From RGIG5579 sp045601445 (GTDB lineage Bacteria; Bacillota; Clostridia; Oscillospirales; SIG627), in the NCBI GenBank assembly GCA_045601445.1, contig JAZRZQ010000127.1, positions 1 to 14,932 of the forward strand: DNA of 14,932 nt, given 5' to 3'. Each line of letters opens with the position of its first letter. Positions within the stretch are counted from its first letter, which is position 1. A program made the position numbers and the translations under genes. Positions 1 to 7,638 of this stretch are shown piece by piece. The notes below the pieces were generated by a model, which worked only from the letters and a program-made list of their open reading frames with translations, was not told where the DNA came from and made no database searches.

Positions 1-101
1 AAGAGCAGTATTCCCGCGTTTGTGAAAAGAAAACCATTCTGAAAAAAGCAGAACTCGGAAACGACGCCGGCATCATCGGTGCGGCCTTGCTTTGGAGATA
101 A
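1..101 (+). CDS. ROK-family sugar kinase (glucokinase-like), C-terminal fragment
   Basis: Only the last 32 codons are inside the window, read in the frame starting at position 3 and ending with TAA at 99-101. The visible tail contains AELGNDAGIIGAALLW, which closely matches the conserved C-terminus of ROK-family kinases, where an LGNDAGIIGAA-type segment closes the protein. ROK kinases of this type phosphorylate glucose or related sugars in the cytoplasm using ATP. The sugar-binding and zinc motifs are upstream of the window, so substrate specificity cannot be judged. The stop lies 3 nt before the GTG of murB, so the two genes are probably co-transcribed and translationally coupled. The fragment is short but the tail motif is distinctive. 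Confidence 0.75.
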   Translation, partial: EQYSRVCEKKTILKKAELGNDAGIIGAALLWR

Positions 102-104
102 ACG

Positions 105-1031
105 GTGTCTTTTGCCGAAGCAGTACAAAGCGCCCTTTCCCGTCTGTGCCTTGACGGGGCGCTTGATTCAGAGGAATATGATTTTTTCCCGTCTTATTCG
201 CTCTCTCGCCTGACCAGCTTTAAAACGGGCGGGAACAGCGCGGTGCTGTTCCCGAAAACAAAAAGAGCCGTTTGTGCTCTTGTGCCCATGCTTTCACAGC
301 AGAAGATCCCGTTTTTCGTTTTGGGATACGGCTCGAACGTCATCGCCAAGGACGAGGGCTACGACGGCGTCATTCTCTGCCTTTCGCAGATGAACGATGT
401 CATTCGCGACGGGAACGTGCTGGAGGCCGAATGCGGCGTGTCCGTGACGCATCTGGCAAGCGTCGCACAAAAGGAATCCCTCAGCGGGATGGAGTTTTTT
501 TACGGCATCCCCGGCTCGGTCGGCGGCGCGGTCTTTATGAATGCGGGTGCCTACGGAGGGGAGTGCAAGGACGTTCTCGAAAGCGTCAGCTTCCTTTCCG
601 CCGACGGTACGCTCAAGACCCTTCCCGTGTCGAGCCTCGCCATGGGATACCGTACCAGCCTGTTCGAGAAAAACGGCGGCATCATTCTCTCGGCGCGCTT
701 TCGCCTTCATCAAGGCGATGCGAAAAGCATCCGCGCTCTGATGGAGGATCTGATGCAACGCCGCGTGTCCAAACAGCCGCTCGATTATCCCAGTGCAGGC
801 AGTACCTTCAAGCGCTGTGAGGGACGCTTCACCGCGCAAATGATCGACGAAGCGGGGTTGAAGGGCGCACGGATCGGCGGTGCGATGGTTTCCGAAAAGC
901 ACGCCGGCTTTATCATCAATTACGATCATGCTACCAGTGCCGATATTTTTGCACTGATCGATCACGTCAAACGCGTCATTCTGGAAAAGGAAAAGGTTTC
1001 GATCGCCTGCGAGGTGCGCGTGATCGAGTAA
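105..1031 (+). CDS. murB: UDP-N-acetylenolpyruvoylglucosamine reductase (MurB)
   Basis: Cytoplasmic FAD enzyme that reduces UDP-GlcNAc-enolpyruvate with NADPH to UDP-MurNAc, the second committed step of peptidoglycan precursor synthesis. The 308 residues match family length. FAD-binding segments are visible at 39-52 (FKTGGNSAVLFPKT), 70-90 (VLGYGSNVIAKDEGYDG) and 130-152 (FFYGIPGSVGGAVFMNAGAY). Catalytic candidates are R183 in GYRTS, S233 in AGSTFKR and E302 near the end in ACEVRVIE. The lack of the extra loop found in E. coli MurB, with the GSTFKR form, fits the Gram-positive (type II) class. Translation starts at GTG 105, supported by GGAG at 94-97; an ATG start would remove the conserved N-terminal part. 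It sits 3 nt after the ROK kinase stop and 26 nt before whiA, so one operon is likely. Confidence 0.97.
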   Translation: MSFAEAVQSALSRLCLDGALDSEEYDFFPSYSLSRLTSFKTGGNSAVLFPKTKRAVCALVPMLSQQKIPFFVLGYGSNVIAKDEGYDGVILCLSQMNDVIRDGNVLEAECGVSVTHLASVAQKESLSGMEFFYGIPGSVGGAVFMNAGAYGGECKDVLESVSFLSADGTLKTLPVSSLAMGYRTSLFEKNGGIILSARFRLHQGDAKSIRALMEDLMQRRVSKQPLDYPSAGSTFKRCEGRFTAQMIDEAGLKGARIGGAMVSEKHAGFIINYDHATSADIFALIDHVKRVILEKEKVSIACEVRVIE

Positions 1032-1057
1032 CGCTACCCGAAGAAGGAGAATGAGAA

Positions 1058-1981
1058 ATGGAGCATTTTTCTTCGCTTGTCAAAAAGTACGTCTGCGGCA
1101 AGACCTTCGATGAGCTCGGCATCGGGGAAAAAAGCCGCGTGAAATGGAAGGATTGCTGTCCCCGTCTGTTTTTGCGTTCGGTGTTTCTCTTTTTATCAAG
1201 AGAAGAAGACGGCAGAACCGTTCTTTTTTCCGAGTGGCAGGATCTTCTTGAGATCACCGCTTATCTTCTGATCCGCGTGTTCGATCTCGAGGCCGAGATC
1301 GGCCCTTACAGCGGCAAAAATCGCAAGGGGGCGGCCCTCTTTTTGCCGGAGGGAACGGGAAAATACGCGCTGGAGCAAACCGAGAGTGATGCTTCCCGCG
1401 CCTGCGGCCGTTGTATGGAATTGTTCGTTCGCGGCGCTTTTTTGTCCTGCGGCACGGTGCTTGAGCCGGAAAAGGGCTATCACGCATCCTTTTTCGTCCG
1501 AGAGAGCTCTGCCGCCGAGGAGCTTTGCGGCGTGCTGTCGTTGTTTGGCATCGAGGCGAAAAAAAGCCCGCTTTCGGACGGGGTATCGGTGTATTTGAAA
1601 AACAGCGGCTTGATCGAGGATCTGCTTTCTCTCATCGGTGCGGAGCGCTTTGCGATGCGCCTGATGGATGAGAAGATCAAGAGAAGCATTCGCGGCGACA
1701 TCAACCGCCGACAGAATTTTGATTCCGCCAATTTGCAAAAGGCGGTCGACGGCGCACAAAGCGTCATCCTTGCCATCCGCGAATTGGAGAAAAAGGGCGT
1801 TTTGGAGACACTTCCCGAGCCCTTACAGTCGGCGGCCAAGCTGAGAATGTCTTATCCCGACGTCAGCCTCAAGGAGCTTTGTGAGAGAAGCGAGGAGGAA
1901 TTGACCAAATCCGGCTTGAACCACCGTCTGCAAAAGCTGATTCGCTTGGCCGAGCAGCTCAAAAACGAAGAAGGAGAGTAA
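1058..1981 (+). CDS. whiA: WhiA, DNA-binding regulator of division/sporulation
   Basis: WhiA proteins have a degenerate LAGLIDADG homing-endonuclease-like N-terminal fold and a C-terminal helix-turn-helix. They control sporulation in actinomycetes and affect cell division and chromosome segregation in Bacillota. At 307 residues this has usual length. RGAFLSCGTVLEPEKGYHASF (about residues 125-145) is the characteristic family signature, and the C-terminal segment around 215-300 (NRRQNFDSANLQKAVDGAQS, then a YPDVSLKELCER helix pair) is the HTH. An AAGGAG ribosome binding site precedes ATG 1058. In many Bacillota rapZ and yvcK lie between murB and whiA; here they are absent and whiA follows murB directly. 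It is followed after 12 nt by yfbR. Confidence 0.95.
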   Translation: MEHFSSLVKKYVCGKTFDELGIGEKSRVKWKDCCPRLFLRSVFLFLSREEDGRTVLFSEWQDLLEITAYLLIRVFDLEAEIGPYSGKNRKGAALFLPEGTGKYALEQTESDASRACGRCMELFVRGAFLSCGTVLEPEKGYHASFFVRESSAAEELCGVLSLFGIEAKKSPLSDGVSVYLKNSGLIEDLLSLIGAERFAMRLMDEKIKRSIRGDINRRQNFDSANLQKAVDGAQSVILAIRELEKKGVLETLPEPLQSAAKLRMSYPDVSLKELCERSEEELTKSGLNHRLQKLIRLAEQLKNEEGE

Positions 1982-1993
1982 AGGAGAATAAAA

Positions 1994-2575
1994 ATGAATC
2001 ACAACGGCGATTTTTACGCCCTGCTGTTTCAAATGAAAAACATTGCCCGCTGGGGGCTGATGTATAATACGCGCGCGGAGAATCTCAGCGAGCATTCCGT
2101 CGAATGTGCCTTTCTGGCACACGCGCTCGCCCTCATCGGAAATCAGAAATTCGGAAAGAACTACGATGCTCAGCGCATCCTTGCCGCTGCCCTGTTTCAC
2201 GATATGAACGAGGTTCTGACGGGCGATCTGCCCACGCCCGTAAAATACTATAACGACGGAATCAAAAAGTCCTATAAGGAGATCGAGCAAATCAGCACCG
2301 AAAAAATGCTTTCTCTGTTGGACGAGGAATCCGCAAAGACCTATCGAGAGCTGCTTTGTCTTGACGAGTCGGAGCAGAAAATCGTCAAAGGAGCGGACAA
2401 GCTCTGTGCCTATATCAAATGCTTACAGGAATTGGAGAGAGGCAATCGCGAGTTTTCCTCGGCGCGGCGCTACAACGAGATCGGCCTTCGCGAGCTCTCG
2501 CTTCCCGAGGTCGATTATTTTCTGGAGCACTATATTGCCTCCTTTACCAAAAACATAGACGAAGTCAACCTGTAA
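1994..2575 (+). CDS. yfbR: HD-domain 5'-deoxynucleotidase (YfbR-like)
   Basis: Metal-dependent phosphohydrolase that dephosphorylates deoxyribonucleoside 5'-monophosphates, with a role in nucleotide pool homeostasis in the cytoplasm. The 193 residues match the family (E. coli YfbR is about 199). Metal-ligand pattern: H34 in SEHSVECAFLAHAL, H69-D70 in LFHDMNEVLTGDLP, and D135 in VKGADKLCAY. E73 and the R19-W20 pair also correspond to active-site and phosphate-binding positions described for YfbR. A GGAG site at about 1983-1986 precedes ATG 1994. It is the last gene of the murB-whiA-yfbR run, ending just before a strong terminator. The alternative, a generic HD hydrolase, is unlikely given the FHDMNEVLTGDLPTPVKY match. 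Confidence 0.92.
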   Translation: MNHNGDFYALLFQMKNIARWGLMYNTRAENLSEHSVECAFLAHALALIGNQKFGKNYDAQRILAAALFHDMNEVLTGDLPTPVKYYNDGIKKSYKEIEQISTEKMLSLLDEESAKTYRELLCLDESEQKIVKGADKLCAYIKCLQELERGNREFSSARRYNEIGLRELSLPEVDYFLEHYIASFTKNIDEVNL

Positions 2576-2576
2576 A

Positions 2577-2610
2577 AAAAGATTTTGCACCCTTCGGTGC
2601 AAAATCTTTT
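2577..2610. terminator. Bidirectional intrinsic terminator between convergent genes
   Basis: Perfect 11-bp stem GATTTTGCACC / GGTGCAAAATC with a CTTC loop (2592-2595), flanked by AAAA on the left and TTTT on the right that extend the stem. The A tract on one side and T tract on the other make it functional on both strands. It serves yfbR on plus and the FkbM gene, which stops at 2625, on minus. Confidence 0.9.
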
Positions 2611-2624
2611 GTCGCTATGGTTTC

Positions 2625-3668
2625 TTATCTTGCTGAGAAATAAAAGAAGGTGTCCCAAGCGGGCAGATACGGACTGTGTCGGACGAAAACCCGATAATCC
2701 GGTCGAATGGCCTTGACCTGAAGCGGGATGGCAAACAGATCCTGCGATCGGTGATACGCGCTGATGCACAGATCGGGAGCCTCCTCTTCGATCAGCCTGC
2801 GACAGCCCTCAATGGCCTCGCACTCCGCGCCTTCGACGTCCATTTTGATAAAATCCACTCGCTGTAAGAGAGAATCGGGCGCCATCGCGCGAACTTCAAC
2901 GGTGCCGCTTTCTGCCACAGAGGCGCTTCTGCCGCTCTTGGACTGAAAGGAAAGATGCGTATTTTCCTTCCACGCGGCACACTCGATGGCTTGAAAGTCC
3001 CTCAGCGCGGCGCAGTTTTCCACGAGCTTGCGATAGGTTTTCGGGTTCGGCTCAAAGGCTGTGATCTTGCCGTAATCGGGGTGCAGACGCGCCCATTCGA
3101 GGGCAGTGTCCCCGTCGTAAGCGCCGAGATCCAGATAATGATCGCCGCTTCGATAGGCTACCAGCTCGCGAAGGTCGTTTTCTCGGTCGCTTTCGATTTT
3201 CCAAAGTGCTTCGGGTCTGCCGCCGAGCTTGTAATCAAGCCATCCGTCAAAGACCTCTTGGCTTTTTTCATCCGAGAGAAAGGCGCGCACCGTTTCGATC
3301 TTGTCCTTGTTTTGCAGGTAGTAATCAAGGTCAAACAATTCGTCCCCGAAGAGGGGAACCTCGGGAACGTACAGCTCTACCTTCTTTGCCACCTCGCGGA
3401 TGGTCTGCATCAGCTCCTCGCGAAACACTCCGAAGGCCAAGAGTGCGATCACGTCGCCGTTTTCCTGCAGAATCTGATCCAGCGTTTTGAGAGCAAAACC
3501 GTGTACCGTTTTGCTTCGAACGTAGCCGTCACTGGCAAAAATGCCGCGGATCGGGATTCCTTTTTTCTCGCATACCGCAAGGATCTTATCGCAACCGTCG
3601 CCCATTCCGTAAATGACAATGGGTTTTTTCGCATCCTTCAAAACCGTCCACAAATCGTTTCGGTACAT
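2625..3668 (-). CDS. FkbM-family SAM-dependent methyltransferase with N-terminal Rossmann-like domain
   Basis: A 347-residue protein. The C-terminal half is an FkbM-type methyltransferase: SAM motif I YLDLGAYDGDTALEW (178-192), an acidic ribose-binding position in ITAFEPNPKTY (202-211), and FIKMDVEGAECEAIEG (273-288), the family's signature. The N-terminal part (about 15-110) begins PIVIYGMGDGCDKIL and looks like a nucleotide-binding Rossmann segment of the kind seen before some FkbM domains. FkbM enzymes O-methylate polyketides or surface sugars; the substrate here is unknown. The reading frame stays open far upstream to 4439, overlapping tmcAL antisense, but GGAGG 5 nt before ATG 3668 and the start of recognisable similarity fix the start. 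It is a single-gene unit, divergent from tmcAL. Confidence 0.88.
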   Translation of the reverse strand: MYRNDLWTVLKDAKKPIVIYGMGDGCDKILAVCEKKGIPIRGIFASDGYVRSKTVHGFALKTLDQILQENGDVIALLAFGVFREELMQTIREVAKKVELYVPEVPLFGDELFDLDYYLQNKDKIETVRAFLSDEKSQEVFDGWLDYKLGGRPEALWKIESDRENDLRELVAYRSGDHYLDLGAYDGDTALEWARLHPDYGKITAFEPNPKTYRKLVENCAALRDFQAIECAAWKENTHLSFQSKSGRSASVAESGTVEVRAMAPDSLLQRVDFIKMDVEGAECEAIEGCRRLIEEEAPDLCISAYHRSQDLFAIPLQVKAIRPDYRVFVRHSPYLPAWDTFFYFSAR

Positions 3669-3673
3669 GATAT

Positions 3674-3678
3674 CCTCC
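3674..3678 (-). promoter_or_regulatory. Start-deciding ribosome binding site of the FkbM gene
   Basis: GGAGG on the minus strand, 5 nt upstream of ATG 3668. It supports the short 347-residue product over the 604-residue open frame that would run through tmcAL on the opposite strand. Confidence 0.8.
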
Positions 3679-3696
3679 GCTGTTTGATCTCCGCTT

Positions 3697-3725
3697 ATGG
3701 TATCACAGCTTGACCGAAAAGTAAA
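3697..3725 (-). promoter_or_regulatory. Candidate sigma-A promoter for the FkbM gene
   Basis: On the minus strand TTTACT (3725-3720) and TACCAT (3702-3697) are separated by 17 bp, with TG one base before the -10 (extended -10). Each hexamer matches consensus at 4 of 6 positions. It lies about 30 bp before ATG 3668 and overlaps the tmcAL leader, so the two divergent genes could influence each other. Confidence 0.4.
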
Positions 3726-3734
3726 GGAGTTCCT

Positions 3735-4937
3735 ATGGAAAAAGCCATCGGCATTGTTTGTGAATTCAATCCCTTTCACAACGGCCACGCCTATCTCTTG
3801 CAAGAGCTTCGCCGCCGCGAGCCGCAAAAGCCACTGGTCTGCGTGATGAGCGGAAATTTCGTTCAGCGCGGCTCTCTTGCCGTCGCGGACAAATACAGCC
3901 GCGCCCGCTGTGCGCTTCTTTCGGGGGCGGATCTTGTGCTGGAGCTGCCTTTTCCGTTCTCGTGCCTGTCTGCCGAAGCCTTTTCCTCTTCGGCCGTATC
4001 GCTCCTCTCTGCCATCGGCGTTTGCGATACGCTCGCTTTCGGCTCGGAGCTTCCAGAGGTTTCGATCATAGAACAATGCGCCGAGAATCTTTCCACACAC
4101 GCTTTTCAGCACGCGCTTGAGAAATTTGCTTCTGAAAAAAAGGGCGTCGGCTTTCCCCGCGCGAGGGAATCGGTTTACGAGTCCCTTTTCGGGCCTTGCC
4201 CCGTCTTTTCCTATCCCAACGCATCTCTTGCCGTCTCCTACGCCGTGGCCAACCGAAAGCTCTCGCACCCCTTTGGGCTTCTTGCCGTTCATCGCGCGGG
4301 AGAGCACGGAAAGACGGACGATCCCGCCGCTCCCATCTCCTCGGCGACGGCCTGCCGTGCGGCGATCGAGGCGGGAGACGCAGACGCGCTTGCTTCTCTT
4401 TGTCCTGCCGCTTGCCTTGACGTTTTGTCGCAGGAGCACCGCGAGGGACGCTTTCCCGTCTCCACCGAGGCCTTAGCCCCCGTTCTCTTTTACCTGCTTC
4501 GCACCAAAAGCCGAAAGGAGCTGGGCGAGATTTACGGCTTTTCGGCCTTGTGTGACCGCGCCGTTCGTATGATGGACGGCTGTCGAAGCATTCGTGAGCT
4601 GACGGAAAAAATGCGAACGGCCACCTTTACCGATTCGCGCATCCGTCGAGCGCTTCTTGCGCTGGTGCTTGCCATCCCGCGTCACGCCGAAAAAAAGAGC
4701 CCCGCCTACACCCTCGTGCTCGGTGCGGGTGAGCGGGGAAGAGAGCTTCTTGCCGTCATTCGCAAGTCCTCTTCCATTCCCGTTTACGCAAAGCCCGTCC
4801 ACGCCCTGAAAAGCGAGGATCTCGCCGTACGCAGACAAGCTTCCGCCGCCGTGCTTTCCGATCGCATTTATGTCTCCGCCTTTCCCAAAGCGCACGAGGA
4901 GGCCTATTTTCTCAAGCAGATGCCGTACCTGTTGTAA
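3735..4937 (+). CDS. tmcAL: tRNA(Met) cytidine acetate ligase (TmcAL, formerly YlbM)
   Basis: TmcAL activates acetate with ATP to acetyl-AMP and transfers the acetyl group to N4 of cytidine 34 in elongator tRNA-Met, helping AUG decoding. The 400 residues are close to family length (B. subtilis about 415). The N-terminal nucleotidyltransferase motif is GIVCEFNPFHNGHAYLL with the HxGH pair at H15 and H18, followed by VMSGNFVQRGSLAVADKYSR, both hallmarks of the family. The N-terminal half is the adenylate-forming domain; the C-terminal part is helical (RRALLALVLAIPRH). ATG 3735 is preceded by AAAGGAG 8 nt upstream. It is divergent from the FkbM gene and is followed by its own weak hairpin and the promoter of the surface operon. 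Confidence 0.93.
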   Translation: MEKAIGIVCEFNPFHNGHAYLLQELRRREPQKPLVCVMSGNFVQRGSLAVADKYSRARCALLSGADLVLELPFPFSCLSAEAFSSSAVSLLSAIGVCDTLAFGSELPEVSIIEQCAENLSTHAFQHALEKFASEKKGVGFPRARESVYESLFGPCPVFSYPNASLAVSYAVANRKLSHPFGLLAVHRAGEHGKTDDPAAPISSATACRAAIEAGDADALASLCPAACLDVLSQEHREGRFPVSTEALAPVLFYLLRTKSRKELGEIYGFSALCDRAVRMMDGCRSIRELTEKMRTATFTDSRIRRALLALVLAIPRHAEKKSPAYTLVLGAGERGRELLAVIRKSSSIPVYAKPVHALKSEDLAVRRQASAAVLSDRIYVSAFPKAHEEAYFLKQMPYLL

Positions 4938-4940
4938 AAG

Positions 4941-4966
4941 CTTTCCGAAAACGGAAAGTTCTTTCG
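4941..4966 (+). terminator. Weak intrinsic terminator after tmcAL
   Basis: Seven-bp stem CTTTCCG / CGGAAAG with an AAAA loop (4948-4951), followed by TTCTTT. The T tract is interrupted and the stem is short, so termination may be partial. It begins 3 nt after the tmcAL stop. Confidence 0.55.
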
Positions 4967-4967
4967 C

Positions 4968-4996
4968 TTGACGAAATTTGTAATTTGTGATAGGAT
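4968..4996 (+). promoter_or_regulatory. Sigma-A promoter of the cohesin/dockerin operon
   Basis: TTGACG (4968-4973), a 17-bp spacer and TAGGAT (4991-4996), with TG at 4988-4989 giving an extended -10. It lies about 40 bp before the start codon at 5037, directly after the tmcAL hairpin. Confidence 0.75.
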
Positions 4997-5019
4997 ACGA
5001 TTGCTCACAAGCAAAAAAA

Positions 5020-5027
5020 GAAAGGAG
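5020..5027 (+). promoter_or_regulatory. Start-deciding ribosome binding site of the dockerin glucosaminidase
   Basis: AAAGGAG ending at 5027, 9 nt before ATG 5037. The frame is open upstream to 4968, but that would add 23 residues in front of a clean signal peptide and would start inside the promoter. Confidence 0.8.
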
Positions 5028-5036
5028 AAGAAAACG

Positions 5037-7628
5037 ATGTCTCTGCGAAAATCCGCGGCGTATTTGTGCCGATTTTTGTCGCTTGTTCTGTGTCTGGCTC
5101 TTCTCCTTCCGTCCATAAGCTCCATCGTGCTTGCCACCGAGTCTGAAAATAATGATAATACGACCCAAACCGATCCCAATCAAGGCACTACGCCCGACGG
5201 TACGACCGAACCCGACGGCGGCGAGGGAAGCGGTGCTGATGGGGAAGAGGAGGTACAGCCTACCGAGCCTGTGATCGTCAAGATCGCGACCCTCGGCAAT
5301 TATACCTCGGTTCGCATTCGCTCCGGCCCCGGCACAAACAACGCTACGCTGATACATAACGGTCGCGAGATTCAGGTGAATGCCGGCTTTGAAGCTGTCG
5401 TTCTTGAGGAAAACGTCCCCTCGACCGATCAGGGCATCCCTTGGCACAAGATTTCCTTTGAATGGGATTCGACTCCCTACGAGGGGTATATCCGTTCGGA
5501 TTTTGTCACAATCTCCGAGCGAGAGCAAACCACGCCCGATGAGCCGGAAACGCCCCCCGAACCCGAAATCCCCCCGATCCCCGAGGTACCCGACGTCGAG
5601 CCGATCCCCTTTGAGGAGCAGCTCGCCGCCTTCCCCGAAAATTACAGACCCGCTTTGATCGCTCTCCACGAGCAGCACCCGAATTGGCAGTTCGTGGCCT
5701 TTGACACCGGTCTGGATTGGAACTACGTGCAGGAAAAGGAAAACGTCATCGGCAGAAGCCTGACCAATTCCGGAATCCTTTCCTATTATTCTACGGCGCA
5801 GGGCTCTTACGATTGGTTTACCGATACCTATTTTGCCATGGAGGCAAGAGTGTGGTATCAGGCGCATCCGCAGGTCGTGGCGCATTATATGGATCCGCGC
5901 AACTTCCTCAATGAGTCGGATCTGTTTATGTTTGAGCTTCTCGCCTTTAACAACGCCTCTCAGACGGAGGCCGCGATCGAATCCATGCTTCGCGGCACTT
6001 TTATGGAGGGCAAAACCACCTTGGCGCCCGACGGAACGGAGCTTTCCTACGCCAAGATCTTTCGCATTGCCGCTTATCAGTCCAACGTCAGCGCTTTCCA
6101 CTTGGTCACCCGCTGTATTCAGGAGGTTGGCCGTCAGGGAACGGGCTGCAGCCTCGGAACTTACCCCGGCTACGAGGGCTATTATAACTTCTTCAGCATC
6201 GGCGCCAATACGGGCGCGGAGGCGGGAATGCGTTACGCCAAAAACAACGGCTGGAACTCCCCCTACAAGGCCATTCTGGCGGGAGCGGAGTTTATCGCGG
6301 AGGGCTATCTCGAATACGGGCAAAACACTCCCTACTTCCAGAAATTCTCCGTGGTCGATCCCAATTACTATTTCTGGCATCAGTATATGACCAACATCGC
6401 CGCCGCTCACAGCGAGGGCAGGATTCAGCGTGCCGAATACGTCGATATGGGCTATCTCGACAGCGTCATCACCTTCCGCATCCCCACCTACCAAAATATG
6501 CCCGCCGAGCCCTGCGCTCTTCCGAGGGCGGCGGGAAGTCCCAACCACTATCTCAAGCATCTTGCCATTGACGGCTATTCTCTGACGCCTACCTTTGATT
6601 TCTACGATACCTTGAACAACGGTACGCGCCAATATACCGTCATCATTACGGGCAGTCTCCACTCGGTCACCGTCAACGCCACCGCTGTCAGCTCCTCTGC
6701 CGTCGTGACCGGCTCGGTCGGTACCGTGCCCATTCAAAAGGGCGAAAACGTGCTGAATATCACTTGCACCAGCGCCGCAGGCAGCTCGCTGACCTATACC
6801 ATCGTCTTGATCTATCACGAAACCGAAACCCCGCCGCCGAGCCAAACCCCTGATGAGCCGGACGGCAACGAGCCGACACCGCCCCCCGCACAGCCCACGC
6901 ACAACGCTGCCATCCGCGGTACGGAAATTCAGGTTCGCGTCGGCCCGAGCACCAACTACGGCAGACTCTCTCACAACGGCGCAACCATCCTTCTGTTTGA
7001 AGGCCATCCCTTGAACGTGCAAGGGGAGGCCGTCCCCGATGACGGTGGCGGTCAGCTTCCTTGGTATGCCGTCAGCTTTGACTATGAGGGCACGAGCTAT
7101 CAGGGCTACGTTCGCTCGGATTTTGTCACGCTCTTCACGCCCTCTCCCGAGCCCGAGAATCCCGAAAATCCGGAGAATCCCGAAAATCCCGAGCCACCGC
7201 CGCCCGTTGCTTCCGGCTGGGATCCGTCCTGCAGCTTCCACGGTTCGTTCCTATCCGGCATTGCTCTCGGAACGGATGTCAGAGATTTTCTTGCATCCCT
7301 TGGCACTTACGGCAACGCGACCGCCAAGGTCTGTGATGCCGCAGGCAACCCCATCTCCGGCGGAGCTCTCCGTACGGGGCTGAAGCTTGAATACTTCGAC
7401 GGCACTAACACCACCGTGTTTACCATTGTCATTTACGGTGACCTTAACGGCGACAGCGCCATCAACGGCTTGGATCTGCTCGACTTGAGAAAGTATTTTC
7501 TTGAGATCCATTCGCTCGACGACGCACAGAATGCCGCCGCCGACATCAACAAGGACGGTACCGTCAACGGCCTCGACCTTCTTGATTTAAGAAAATACCT
7601 CTTGGAATTGATTCCCATTGTTCAGTGA
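5037..7628 (+). CDS. Secreted SH3b-glucosaminidase with C-terminal dockerin
   Basis: An 863-residue exported peptidoglycan hydrolase candidate. In order: signal peptide 1-34 (basic MSLRK start, hydrophobic core, cut near VLATES); acidic Thr/Asp/Glu-rich linker 35-77; SH3b 78-160 (SVRIRSGPGTNNATLI ... YEGYIRSDFVTI); Pro/Glu linker 161-195; glucosaminidase domain about 203-490 of the LytG/GH73-like type, with likely catalytic E363 in RCIQEVGRQGTG, then YYNFFSIGA and the closing IPTYQNMP; cadherin-like beta-sandwich about 505-593; second SH3b 622-700 (YQGYVRSDFVTL); an ENP repeat; a small beta module 727-799; and a dockerin 800-860. The dockerin's two calcium loops are GDLNGDSAINGLDLLDLRKY and ADINKDGTVNGLDLLDLRKY. 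The GlcNAc-bond specificity is inferred from the family. The stop is 10 nt before the cohesin gene, so the pair is one operon. Confidence 0.9.
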   Translation: MSLRKSAAYLCRFLSLVLCLALLLPSISSIVLATESENNDNTTQTDPNQGTTPDGTTEPDGGEGSGADGEEEVQPTEPVIVKIATLGNYTSVRIRSGPGTNNATLIHNGREIQVNAGFEAVVLEENVPSTDQGIPWHKISFEWDSTPYEGYIRSDFVTISEREQTTPDEPETPPEPEIPPIPEVPDVEPIPFEEQLAAFPENYRPALIALHEQHPNWQFVAFDTGLDWNYVQEKENVIGRSLTNSGILSYYSTAQGSYDWFTDTYFAMEARVWYQAHPQVVAHYMDPRNFLNESDLFMFELLAFNNASQTEAAIESMLRGTFMEGKTTLAPDGTELSYAKIFRIAAYQSNVSAFHLVTRCIQEVGRQGTGCSLGTYPGYEGYYNFFSIGANTGAEAGMRYAKNNGWNSPYKAILAGAEFIAEGYLEYGQNTPYFQKFSVVDPNYYFWHQYMTNIAAAHSEGRIQRAEYVDMGYLDSVITFRIPTYQNMPAEPCALPRAAGSPNHYLKHLAIDGYSLTPTFDFYDTLNNGTRQYTVIITGSLHSVTVNATAVSSSAVVTGSVGTVPIQKGENVLNITCTSAAGSSLTYTIVLIYHETETPPPSQTPDEPDGNEPTPPPAQPTHNAAIRGTEIQVRVGPSTNYGRLSHNGATILLFEGHPLNVQGEAVPDDGGGQLPWYAVSFDYEGTSYQGYVRSDFVTLFTPSPEPENPENPENPENPEPPPPVASGWDPSCSFHGSFLSGIALGTDVRDFLASLGTYGNATAKVCDAAGNPISGGALRTGLKLEYFDGTNTTVFTIVIYGDLNGDSAINGLDLLDLRKYFLEIHSLDDAQNAAADINKDGTVNGLDLLDLRKYLLELIPIVQ
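7155..7193 (+). repeat. In-gene 9-nt tandem repeat coding Glu-Asn-Pro
   Basis: Four ENP units followed by PE, coded by GAGAATCCC/GAAAATCCG-type 9-mers, form a short linker between the second SH3b and the module preceding the dockerin. Such repeats can vary in copy number without a frameshift. Confidence 0.75.
7437..7616 (+). other. Dockerin type I domain coding region (duplicated calcium-binding loop-helix)
   Basis: The two copies code D-x-N-x-D-x-x-x-N-x-x-D loops, each followed by LLDLRKY helices. Loop positions 1, 3, 5, 9 and 12 carry D, N, D, N, D in both copies, as in canonical dockerins. Residues 10-11 of both loops, which influence cohesin specificity in studied dockerins, are Gly-Leu in both copies. 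That symmetry is compatible with dual-mode binding. Partner assignment to the next gene is inferred from adjacency. Confidence 0.88.
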
Positions 7629-7638
7629 GGATTGATGT

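Noticed and set aside
2955..3713. 252-residue plus-strand frame opposite the FkbM gene
   Set aside because: A mirror frame of a real methyltransferase gene, without domains or a start signal.
3669..4439. N-terminal extension of the FkbM gene to 604 residues
   Set aside because: The extension is antisense to tmcAL, Arg/Lys/Gly-rich and without similarity to anything; GGAGG before ATG 3668 gives a better start.
4473..7241. 922-residue open frame on the minus strand
   Set aside because: It lies antisense to the dockerin glucosaminidase and the end of tmcAL, has no recognisable domain or ribosome binding site, and its Gly/Arg-rich composition is typical of a shadow frame in GC-rich DNA.
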